NCBI GenBank assembly: GCA_964035575.1
Contig: OZ037918.1
Span: 62,001-126,000 of the forward strand
DNA: 64,000 nt
Source of the DNA: Rhynchopus sp. YZ270_cl-10
Lineage: Eukaryota > Euglenozoa > Diplonemea > Diplonemida > Diplonemidae
Reading direction: 5' to 3'
The notes below the pieces were generated by a model that saw only the letters and a list, made by a program, of their open reading frames with translations, did not search any database and was not told the origin of the DNA. How positions within the stretch are numbered: position 1 is the first letter of the stretch; each line of letters begins with the position of its first letter. Shown in pieces: positions 50,401 through 58,564 of the stretch. The translations under genes were made by a program, and so were the position numbers.

Positions 50401-52357
50401 GGGCCAACTGTGGCACCGTAGTTAACGGGATCAAAACGATATTCTGCCGGGGCACGCCTTATGCCCGAAGGTGAACTGTCTGGCTCCTTGTTTTTAAACA
50501 CCGGTTAAATATGCATTGCGCTCTAATCAGACTCTAATTAGAGCATTCGGCAGTTAGAGCACAATTCGAGTCCTATAAGAGGGTCAATAAGAGGCACATC
50601 GCTATAGCCATTAACCAGGGAGCATAGCTAGTACAAGAAATTCGACTTTGGAATCCAGAAAGTCTGTGTATAGGGCAGTGCAGTCTGTCAAATTTCTGCA
50701 CAGTACAGTACAGTACAGTACAGTACAGTACAGTACAGTACAGTACAGTACAGTACAGTACAGTACAGTACAGTACAGTACAGTACAGTACAGTACAGTA
50801 CAGTACAGTACAGTACAGTACAGTACAGTACAGTACAGTACAGTACAGTACAGTACAGTACAGTAGTCCTGTCGGGTGGTGTACCATTATTTCCCCCAGA
50901 GCAACTTAGGTGTAATTGTGGTTAATTGTGTGTACTTGTGCTGAAAGTGTGCTGAAATTGTGCCTAATAAAGGCACAGTTCAGGTGAGTAGGGTGCTAGT
51001 TGTGTTTTGGGTAAAACGGTACAAAAAACAGGGGGAAAAGTGGTAGTGCCACTGGTACAAAACTTTTCTAGCGAAGCCACGGTACGCAACATTTCGGGTA
51101 GAGCTGTGGGCTACCGCTCGTAATTTTTAGCTGCGTCGCAGGCGCACGGTACGCTACTTTCTTGAGAGTTGCGAACATGTTGAAAAAAAAAGGCAACAAA
51201 CGAACACGCCGCGGACTTCCGTCGTCCTCCTCCGCACAGGGGGTGGGGTGGTACGGTCAGCTTGACCCACGGACCCAGGCTAGCTAGCCCTCTGCACAGC
51301 ACACTTTACCTGACCAGTCCTGCAAAAACCCCTGGAAAAAAACACCCCCCTTTTTTTCCCTCCAATTCACAACTCTTCACAACTGTTCACAACTCTTCAC
51401 AACATCTGTGTTTTTTTCATCCAAATTTTCATTTCAATTCACAACTCTTCACAACTTTTCACAACTCTTCACAATTCTTCACAAAAAAATGGCCAAAACT
51501 TATGTTGTGAAAATTTGTGAAAATTGGTGAAGATTGGTGAAGATTGGTGAAAATTTGTATTTTCCGATACCCCGGAACACACCAGAAATGGATAAGCTGG
51601 TAATAGTGTCAGCCCGTCTTCGCCAGCATTTTGTTTGAAAAAAAGGATCACATACTTTCAACTGAAAAGCGGATTGGGCAATGTTGTTATGGCATTTCAC
51701 CTCGATCTCGCGGGCCTCTGGTTTGAGGTGTTCGTTCCCGTGGAAGGATGTCCCGGCAATGTGGTTGACTGCAGACTCATAGAACTCGACGGCGTCTTCG
51801 TACTTCTCTTCTTTGTATTTGCGGTTCCCGTTTTCACGCATGAGAATTGCGTAGTCGATACGCTTGCGGTCCGTGAGGGGGCAGTGTGTGAGGCGGCCCA
51901 CCATGCGTTCCTCGTCAAGCCGCATGCCGTCCTGGCCGTCCATGAAGCGGTGCAGACGTGGGCTGTTAATGGTCATCACACTCCCGACAGTCATCTCCTC
52001 ATAATCCCAGGTGCTCGGTTCGTCGACATAGAAGAAGACGGCGTGTTCAGTGCCGTCGCTGTCGCGCACCTTAACGTGCTTCTGGTACTGCCAGTTGTTT
52101 TTGTCGCGCTGCGAGATGTCGCCTGTCAACTTCAGTCCCTTGCCAGGCTTTTCGTATCCGTGGCGGTCGCGGAGGATTTTCCAGGTGATCTCCTCCCGCC
52201 CGTCGTCCTCGGGCTGGATGTTCTCCCATTCCAGGACCTTGTTGCGTCCGGCACCCCACACAGGGCCGTCCTTCCACCCCTTCAGCATCTTTGTGACCTC
52301 GGGGCTGTAGTCGCTGTTCCCGTGCAGGGAGGGCTCGTTCCGGACATCGTCGCTCAT
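47416..52357 (-). CDS. TPR protein fused to a tyrosine-phosphatase domain without catalytic Arg, five exons
   Basis: Exons 52357-51656, 49045-48892, 48646-48501, 48435-48320 and 48208-47416 give 636 residues; all phases fit, donors GTATGY or GTATGG, acceptors CAG. Residues 1-~165 are a beta-rich domain I do not recognise (WKILRDRHGYEKPGKG, HRFMDGQDGMRLDEE). Then come TPR repeats (AILMRENGNRKYKEEKYEDA; YTGAIDHCHKALAINSN; AYYRLGLAHAARGN), running unbroken across the 2.6-kb intron 1. After a Lys-rich linker the Y_phosphatase3 signature FNFRDL appears, then the P-loop SCHHGKGLTG with Cys533; the expected Arg (C-x5-R) is Leu539 and the preceding His is Ser, so it is probably a pseudophosphatase. 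The join between TPR and phosphatase rests on a 65-base phase-0 intron (48500-48436). Alternatively the phosphatase is separate and starts at ATG 48498, in frame through that segment. Confidence 0.72.
48776..48872. repeat. Dispersed ~100-bp repeat, copy 2
   Basis: Second copy of 20101-20200, lying within intron 2 of the TPR-phosphatase gene (48647-48891) and taking up about 40% of it. Nearby, at 48714-48754, the word GACGTCATGACG occurs in inverted arrangement. Confidence 0.75.
49087..51584. mobile_element. 2.5-kb terminal-inverted-repeat DNA transposon in intron 1 of the TPR-phosphatase gene
   Basis: The left end TGGTGTGTTCCGGGGTATCG continues for about 37 bp and is matched, with one difference, by the inverted right end (CGATACCCCGGAACACACCA, ending 51584). 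GAAAT flanks both sides (49082-49086, 51585-51589), a likely 5-bp target duplication. Just inside both ends are arrays of TTCACAACTC and its inverse, so the subterminal regions fold on themselves. The interior holds a CAGTA microsatellite, a short copy of the dispersed core (51068-51165) and plus-strand frames at 49306-49683 and 50036-50233 that I cannot assign to a transposase. It is probably non-autonomous. The host exon junction (residues QLK|NYT) is preserved if the whole segment is spliced out. Confidence 0.85.
50701..50865. repeat. Microsatellite, CAGTA x 33
   Basis: An uninterrupted pentanucleotide array of 165 bp inside the transposon. It is perfect, so it is likely length-polymorphic. 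The frames translated from it are artefacts. Confidence 0.97.
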
Positions 52358-53373
52358 TGTTTAGGATCTGCGAGAGGGCGCGCTGGGCATAAACGTTTTG
52401 TGTAGTGTATTGCTTTGGGTGGTGTTGTTTAATGGTGTGGGGGAAAGGCATCATCGTTATTATGAAGACACTGCCTAGCGGGACAGCGGCAGCAGTACAT
52501 ATACTAGGGTGGGCAGGGACGGAACATAACGGGACCACTTGCGCAGGAAATCCTGCACGAAATGAAGATGGGCAATCAGCATATCGTGTGCAGCGCCATG
52601 GAAATGTTCATTTTCTTCCGGTACCGAGACATTCCTGTAAGGTTCTTCTGGGGCGGTATATGGGTGGTGACTACTGTACATCTTCATATAAGACAGCATG
52701 CGGGAAAGCGATGAGGGCAACACACCACACGACATGGAGTGGAACCACATAGACAGCAGAAAGCATTTTGAATGAAGTTAAAAAACAGCCTACGTCCCAT
52801 CCCCAGGGAGCGGGGGGGCACTCGCCGCGTGCCCGCCTAGGTGGCGATAGCATCGCTGTTATCGTGTCCCAGCTGTCCAGGTGTCCGTCCGATGGCTCGC
52901 TGACTCGGCATGGGAACTGCACCACTCGCTGCCTACGGCCCTAGCATATCAGCTAGAGCATCTAGGTGGTCTTCACCTCCCACGACCCGAACCTCCTCTA
53001 CTGGAACATCAGAGGACGACATGCTCGACGACGACCTGTCAGCGGAAGAAGTGCCTGCCGCGGAATGACGTACCACCCTACTGAGCCTAAGGGTGACCCT
53101 GAGCCCAACCGTATATTTAAAATAAAGCGTTCTGCTTCTCCCCCCCTCCCGTAAACAGAATACATCAACACGTACATTTTTGAAGTTTTTGTTTTAGGAA
53201 ATCTTATGGTCCGGCGGAGAAGGGTTGAAAAAGAAAAAGAAACGGAGTTAAAAGAATGTCTCTCATGCTGTCATCAATACCCAAAAAACTGAGACACAGC
53301 ACAAACCTTTCAGGGGTGTTGACAGTTCAACAAAAAATAACCTTGTAGTGTGTGGGTTGAATATGTCTCTTGT

Positions 53374-53410
<37 letters not shown>

Positions 53411-53725
53411 TCTTTTGGGTGGTGTTAAGATGATCCTTTGGACTCTAATCTTCACCCCAAAGAACACTTGAGACGAACAGGCCTTTGAAAAAAGAAGAAG
53501 AAGAGGGCTGTGTATAAAGCACAGTACCCCATTTGCTACCATAGAACTGAAGCCCCTTTCCCAATCAGTCAATCCCATGCTTCTTACAGTACTCCGAATA
53601 ATGTTTGGTTGTCCAAAAAAATTGTCAAATTGCTGCAAAGAAATCCTTACAAGGTGAAGTTATTGATGCAGGCACCTCCCGCTGACAAATGGATTTGGAT
53701 GCCAATTTGTTTTGGAGTGCTGTAC
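52358..53725. other. Spacer with a GC-richer unexplained block and a CA repeat
   Basis: The acceptor for the TPR-phosphatase gene (CTCGCAG at about 52367-52373) is at the left end. The block 52400-53130 is GC-richer and non-repetitive, with open frames on both strands: minus 52750-52475, and a plus-strand frame ending SEDDMLDDDLSAEEVPAAE near 53065 followed by AATAAA near 53120. Neither has enough support to call. A (CA)n run lies at 53376-53406 after a weak family C hairpin, and family E at 53651-53695. Confidence 0.4.
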
Positions 53726-54745
53726 CTAACACCCAAGACTCTTGAACAGCCGTGCCAAACAACCAGGTTCCTTCCCTTCCAATGTGAGAGCCACCTCGGC
53801 GGAGGTATACCCTGCTGCCAGAAGCATGCTTTTTGCTGTATCGGGGATGACACCAAACGGTGTGTGCAGGACTGTGTTTGCGGTGTTTGCGTCGTGGGCG
53901 AGCACCTTGAGTACCGTTACCAGGACACGTGCCACATGCTCCCGGCTTGCTTCCGCATAACACGCAAACGCTGCCTCCGCTGCCCCCTTCACAAAGAGAT
54001 TCGGGTCGCCTGAGGCAAGACTGAGTGCCTTCCATAAAGTGAGTTTCGTTTGAATATTCCGTTCGGCTTGTTCAACAAAGATCTTTACCCGTGGGTCTGT
54101 TCTCGGCTGATATGACTTTGGTGCTGCAAAGGTAAACTTCACTGCCTCACCTACCTCCACTGCATACCCCACTTCACGTATAGACGCTGCTACCGCATTC
54201 CGCATGGTGAGGTTTTCTATGTGAAGGGATATTTCCATTGTAAGGTCTTCTGGTCGTGCTTCGTGGCCTAGCTTGAAGCCGGTCAGCCACCAATGCGCAT
54301 CGGAGGACCGAGAGAACAGGGGTGTGCCGTTGTGGTAGAGTGTGAAGGACATTGGCAGTTCATCGTGAGGGTCGACGGCATGGAAGAAGCGGCTGTGTGC
54401 TTTGTCGTGGGGGCGGTGGCCGATGGTGGTGTCAAGGAGTGATGTGGTTGGGGTTGCGTAAATGCCGATCTCGCAGCCGGTTTTGCAGCCGTATTGTCCC
54501 TTCCAGACTTCGATCATCCAATGCTTTCCTGCATGCGCAAAGAAGAAGGGCTCGCAGTCTATGATAGCATCGATTGCGGCCGGTGCAGCCAGGTCGTATG
54601 CATAGCAATACCCTGCGTGCCGCTGCCAGGCATCGCGTCGTGAGAAGAGCAGGTCGTCGTCTGGGTCGTAAGAGAACCCAGCAGCCTCGACGGCATGCGC
54701 AACTGGGGTGTGCGCACGCCATGTGCTCGGCTGCACCTTGGTCAT
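53726..54745 (-). CDS. DUF4474-like protein
   Basis: Single exon, 339 residues, ATG 54745 preceded by the acceptor CCCCTCAG about 25 bases upstream. Residues ~20-190 match the pattern I associate with DUF4474: FSYDPDDDLLFSRRDAWQRH, GYCYAYDLAAPAA, IIDCEPFFFAHAGKHWMIEVW, WKGQYGCKTGCEIGIY, then FTLYHNGTPLFSR and WWLTGFKLG. The fold is beta-rich and its biochemical role unknown. Residues ~225-339 are helical (VARVLVTVLKVLAHDANTAN ... LLAAGYTSAEVALTLEGKE), with some resemblance to PUB domains, which bind p97/VCP; that is speculative. No signal peptide or membrane span. Soluble cytosolic protein is likely. Confidence 0.8.
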   Translation of the reverse strand: MTKVQPSTWRAHTPVAHAVEAAGFSYDPDDDLLFSRRDAWQRHAGYCYAYDLAAPAAIDAIIDCEPFFFAHAGKHWMIEVWKGQYGCKTGCEIGIYATPTTSLLDTTIGHRPHDKAHSRFFHAVDPHDELPMSFTLYHNGTPLFSRSSDAHWWLTGFKLGHEARPEDLTMEISLHIENLTMRNAVAASIREVGYAVEVGEAVKFTFAAPKSYQPRTDPRVKIFVEQAERNIQTKLTLWKALSLASGDPNLFVKGAAEAAFACYAEASREHVARVLVTVLKVLAHDANTANTVLHTPFGVIPDTAKSMLLAAGYTSAEVALTLEGKEPGCLARLFKSLGC

Positions 54746-55699
54746 GTGTATGTGTAAATGAAGATTGCCAACTGAGGGGTTTTTTGCATGGGGCGCTCAA
54801 GGGTGCAAAAAAAGGCAAAAAAAAATGAAGACAGTCTTGAAAAAGGTGCGCCATGTGACAGGAGACCTCTTACCACATTTTTTTGCTTCATTGCCTGCGG
54901 AGCAACGGCGAGGGCTTTGACCTGGTACAAACTAGAGGCAGAAGGGGTTTCGTTATTATTCAACTTTGTAGCACACAGGGTTTGAGTACCTTTAGGGAAC
55001 TTGGAGTGGGGGGTGGGGGGTGTAACTTGCGGGTGGTCTGTAACGCCGCTATGGGCGCATGCAATACCGGACCGGGCAATAGGGGGTCATGGGCAATACC
55101 TTCATACATACAACATAGAGCAAGCATTTTACGTTAGCACGCAGGCAATCATAAGGGGGGTGTCTCGCTTGTCTAGAAACAAAAAAACATCGTTGGTTTT
55201 GCAGACATTATGAAAGGAGCCACAAAAAATTTAGAGAAGTTGAAAGTGCAAACACCTCACCGCTCATCGGATGCAGGGTACTGGTTTCCCCCCCAAAAAA
55301 TTATAATGAGAAAATGGAATGGTAACATAGTACCAACCCTCTGCCTCAATCCCCTCTAAAGACAGAAGAATAGGGCTGTAACGAACAGTGCACTGCACGA
55401 GAGGTGCACCGTCCTTCTAAAAGGGTTCAATGTGTGGAAAAAGGCTACACCACGCTGGATGATAAGGTGATTTGGTAGGTTCACATGATATGATCCTATC
55501 ATGTGACCCCCATCATCCAGGGTGGTGTAAGAGGCCTACCAAGGGCTGGCCCTGGTTGTATATGGCTTATTGACGATGAAGGGGGTAGACCTGATATTGC
55601 ACCTTTAAAAAGTAGGATTTTGGGGTTTTTTTTGTTGTACGAAACACCCTACCAGTCGGGTACAAAGTGAGGAGTCTCTCCAAAAAAAAAAAACAAAAA

Positions 55700-55733
55700 T
55701 GTAAGATGAATATGCCTCTCGTGCTTACATCTT
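55700..55733 (-). repeat. Family C hairpin repeat
   Basis: Gene-direction fold: outer AAGATG/CATCTT, TT bulge on the 3' side, inner TAAGC/GCATA with one mismatch, loop ACGAGAG. It shares only the loop and the architecture with family B. Confidence 0.7.
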
Positions 55734-55808
55734 TAAAAAAAAAACAAAGGGTTATAAGATGACCACCTCTGTGCACCCTATGTCACCTTCATTTAAAAAA
55801 AAAAAAAA

Positions 55809-55870
55809 GTGAAGTAGATAGTGCAAACGCCGACGCCAACGCCTCTGGGACGCAGGCACCGACACTCCAC
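55809..55870 (-). repeat. Family D hairpin repeat
   Basis: GAAGTAGATAGTGCAAACGC at one end and GACGCAGGCACCGACACTCC at the other; outer stem GTGC/GCAC. A shorter copy at 2861-2903 has inner stem GCG/CGC and loop TTCAGAG. Related copies: 24740-24775, 25735-25770, 41583-41612, 56585-56635, 56775-56812. Confidence 0.6.
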
Positions 55871-56411
55871 AGGTAATCGAACCCCCCCGGGAGTGTGTTG
55901 CACAGTGGGAGTTGCTGAAAGGGGAGGGGAAAAACTGTAAGCAGGCACACAGTTGTTTCCCCCCATCCACAGAAAAGAGAAAGGGGGTGCGAGGCTGTAT
56001 CGTGCCTGAAGAGAGATGTCTTGCAAGATTGAATGAGTCTTGCGGGCAATTGTTTGCACTGTCGCTGTATCGTGTGGCTTGAGAGGTGAAAATCATGCTC
56101 TGGCGAAGACGAATCAAAAAAAAGATAGTTGTACGATGATAGAGCGCCTGCAGATAGCAGACAGAGGTAATAGGCCGTCTGCTGTGCTGTTGTTATGCTT
56201 TGTTCGTTGAAGGGGTTTGTTTCCCCCCTCCCCCCCACGCCAGTCCCTTGCAAGGACTCTTCTCCAAGAAAAGTGGAGGTGATGCAAAAAAAAAAAAAGT
56301 TGACTTGAAATACTAAATCCCTCTCGTGAACAGTGTACCTTTGGTATGACCGGGTGCACTGTGGGTGGGCCCCAATCATGCGGTCCTACATCCATTTTCG
56401 TGGTTTACATC

Positions 56412-56573
56412 AAAAGTGTCACTTGTCGTTCCCTCACCCCCCTTCTTGTAGTTGTTTGATGCGTTGACGCTTCCACACACACTAAAAATTACCTGTTGGT
56501 TGGTGGTGTTGCGGAGCACGGTTGGGTGAGTGAACGACGTGACACTTTCCGCTCACAAAGTAGTGTGCGTAAA
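56412..56573. mobile_element. MITE H, copy 2
   Basis: Nearly identical to 3355-3518, including the inverted arms AAAGTGTCACTTGTCGTTCC / GAACGACGTGACACTTT. It sits immediately at the end of a family A repeat (56305-56411). Confidence 0.75.
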
Positions 56574-56817
56574 AAAAAAAGGGGGGAAGTTGAAAAGTGC
56601 AAACAACCTGTATCGGCGGACGCAGGGCACTAAAAAGTATTTCAACATATGCAACCAACAAATTGGTAGCATAGGTATAGGGATCAACGAAAATTAAAGA
56701 AAAAAAAAGGAGTAATTATCGATATTCTACTTCCCTGATGAAGGGTCAATGCCTTTTGGAATTAAATATCTACTAAAAGTTGATAGTGCAAAACGCCTCT
56801 GGGGCGCAAAAAAATAG

Positions 56818-56925
56818 AAAAGTTTATAAGATGATACTAAGCCTCTCATGCTTAGTCACCTTTGAACACATTCGTTATCGCGCAGCATTAGCTGTGTGGT
56901 CTTCCACAAATTTGTTGTTTTTTTT
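56818..56925 (-). repeat. Family B repeat, long form
   Basis: Hairpin with loop CTCTCAT, then CACATTCGTTATCGCGCAGC, ATTAGCTGTG and CTTCCACAAATTTGTTGT. The long extension is shared with 13909-14006, so the mobile unit is about 100 bp and the short copies are truncated. Confidence 0.75.
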
Positions 56926-57107
56926 GAACAGATTTTTACATGAACCTAAGCCTCTCTGTCACCTTAAATGTGTCTTGAAATACAAAGCCCTCTCAGGGTG
57001 GGAAAGCTGCGGGCCGTAACAAGGCCTTATAATCCATTTTAATGGGTACATCTCTGCATCCCTCCACCCCCCGAAAGAAAGTGTGCAAAAATCCCTTTTT
57101 TTCCATT

Positions 57108-58203
57108 TTATGATTCACTCTCATCGAGGTGACTGCGGTTGAGCGGGGTACGCTCTGTAGCTCCATTAGGTGTTTTGCGCTTCAACAGCGTGTATATAAT
57201 GCCACCTGCCACAACGAGGGCCACGACACAGCCAGCAATGATCAGGACTATGGCTTTGATCCCCATTGCGTTGGTGCTACTCGTAGGGCCTTTCCAGGAC
57301 AGATCGCAGGAGGTATGTGCATCGGGGCTGTCTCCACTTTCGCATGAGATTAACATCCAGCTCCCTGCAAGGCAATTTGCAGAGAACTCCGCCTCTTCCA
57401 CACCGTACTGCACCGCCGACACCACTGTGTCCGACCCGATGACCAACACCCTCCCAGAATTGACCTGAAACGCAATCTCACTATCACTTCCCCCTTTACA
57501 TTCTAGCACCCCGTTGTAGCTGCTCCCAAACCCTCCGCCAGAGACCACATCTGAGAAGTGTGCCGACGCATACCGGACTCCCAGTGGAGTAACGTACGGC
57601 ACCCTCTCGGCATCCAGGAGGCGAACCACCGGGTCATCAGTACCGAGCACTGGGGTGAACTGAATGTACACACCCATGGTAAAGTCGTACGCAGCGACGG
57701 TACCTGAATATTCAATGTCAAGGTGCAGGCTGACATCAGGATAGGTGGTGTTGGGTGCGAACGTGAGGGTCTCGTTTGGTGAGAAGGATGGAACCAGGGT
57801 GCGCCACACAACGGCGCCGCTGGCGGCACGGAGGCTGATGGTCAGGCCCTCTGCGGGGGGTGTGTCGGTGGTGTTGCTGCGTGACAGTTCAAGAATCGGT
57901 ATGGAGGCGGTGTGCGTCGCGAAAGGGTTTTCCCTGCAATATTCAAAGGCCTCGTTCATATTCAGCTCGATGGTGCTGGAGCTGTGGGGTGGAGGAAAAT
58001 ACGTCAATTATTATTTCAAATGAGAAGGAGAAGGAGAAGGAGAAGGAGAGATAAACACACCTATTTGCGTAGTTGTGCGCAGCCGTGGTTTGCGCCAGCA
58101 ACACTTTGGGCTCTGCGTCTGCCGCACTATGCGTGCAAACTGCACAAAACAACAATGCCACTGTGAGGCACTCCTTTGCTCTGACGTTGAACAGCCGTGC
58201 CAT
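57108..58203 (-). CDS. Type I membrane protein, two exons
   Basis: Exon 1 58203-58061 (donor GTGTGT), exon 2 57981-57108 (acceptor CCCCACAG); 338 residues, phase consistent. Exon 1 encodes a signal peptide (CLTVALLFCAVCTHSAADA) and a short linker. The luminal region (~residues 50-285) is beta-rich with several N-glycosylation sequons (NTT, NET) and a few Cys. A single membrane span follows (AIVLIIAGCVVALVVAGGII), then a basic stop-transfer KRK and a 25-residue tail with TERTPL, which could act as a sorting signal. A LAMP-like or sorting-receptor role is possible, but I see no diagnostic motif. The 79-base intron has a GAGAAG-type purine repeat on the plus strand. The leader starts after TATCACAG about 30 bases before the ATG. 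Confidence 0.82.
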
Positions 58204-58564
58204 GTTGTGTAAAGAAAGACTTCCCTCTCCACTGTGATACAATGTGTAGGTACTATTTGGCGGGAAATTCAGGAATAAAATGAAAACAAAACAACCCCCT
58301 TTTTCCAGCATTAGCTTAGCAACACAATGAGCAAAGAAGCAACAAAAGCATGGCACATATGTAGATATACGCCACGTGTAAATACAACCCTTAGGGGAGG
58401 AAGCTAAGGCAACCAAAGTGGCAAAAAAAAAAAAAACTTGAGGTACAAACGCCCTCTCGTGAACACTGTACCTAAACTAATCAACGCTGTTTGACTTCTT
58501 CTCAGAGAACGGTACACACTCGCCTTTACGCTTCTTCTCTTACCATAATAATTATGCATTGTCT
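58204..58564. other. Short spacer with a family A hairpin core
   Basis: The copy at 58438-58473 has a perfect 7-bp outer stem (AGGTACA/TGTACCT) around the loop word ACGAGAG in the gene direction. No gene. Confidence 0.55.

Larger units (their letters stand above)
54746..57107. other. Spacer packed with hairpin repeats; no supported gene
   Basis: Holds family C (55700-55733), family B variant (55752-55790), family D (55809-55870, also 55240-55285, 56585-56635, 56775-56812), family A (56305-56411; 56975-57055), MITE H copy 2 (56412-56573), a long family B (56818-56925) and a short B (56935-56960). Near 55440-55530 is an inverted pair of words (CATCATCCAG / CTGGATGATAAG) around TCACATGATATGATCC. 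Minus frames at 56379-55789 run into the repeats and are not called. Confidence 0.55.

Noticed and set aside
50648-50887. Apparent proteins made of VQYST or VLYCT repeats
   Set aside because: Translation of a perfect CAGTA microsatellite on both strands inside a transposon.
55789-56379. Minus-strand open frames of 88-196 codons upstream of the DUF4474-like gene
   Set aside because: All three frames overlap each other and run through family A and D repeats and a T-tract; no domain, no consistent start. A small spliced gene cannot be excluded.
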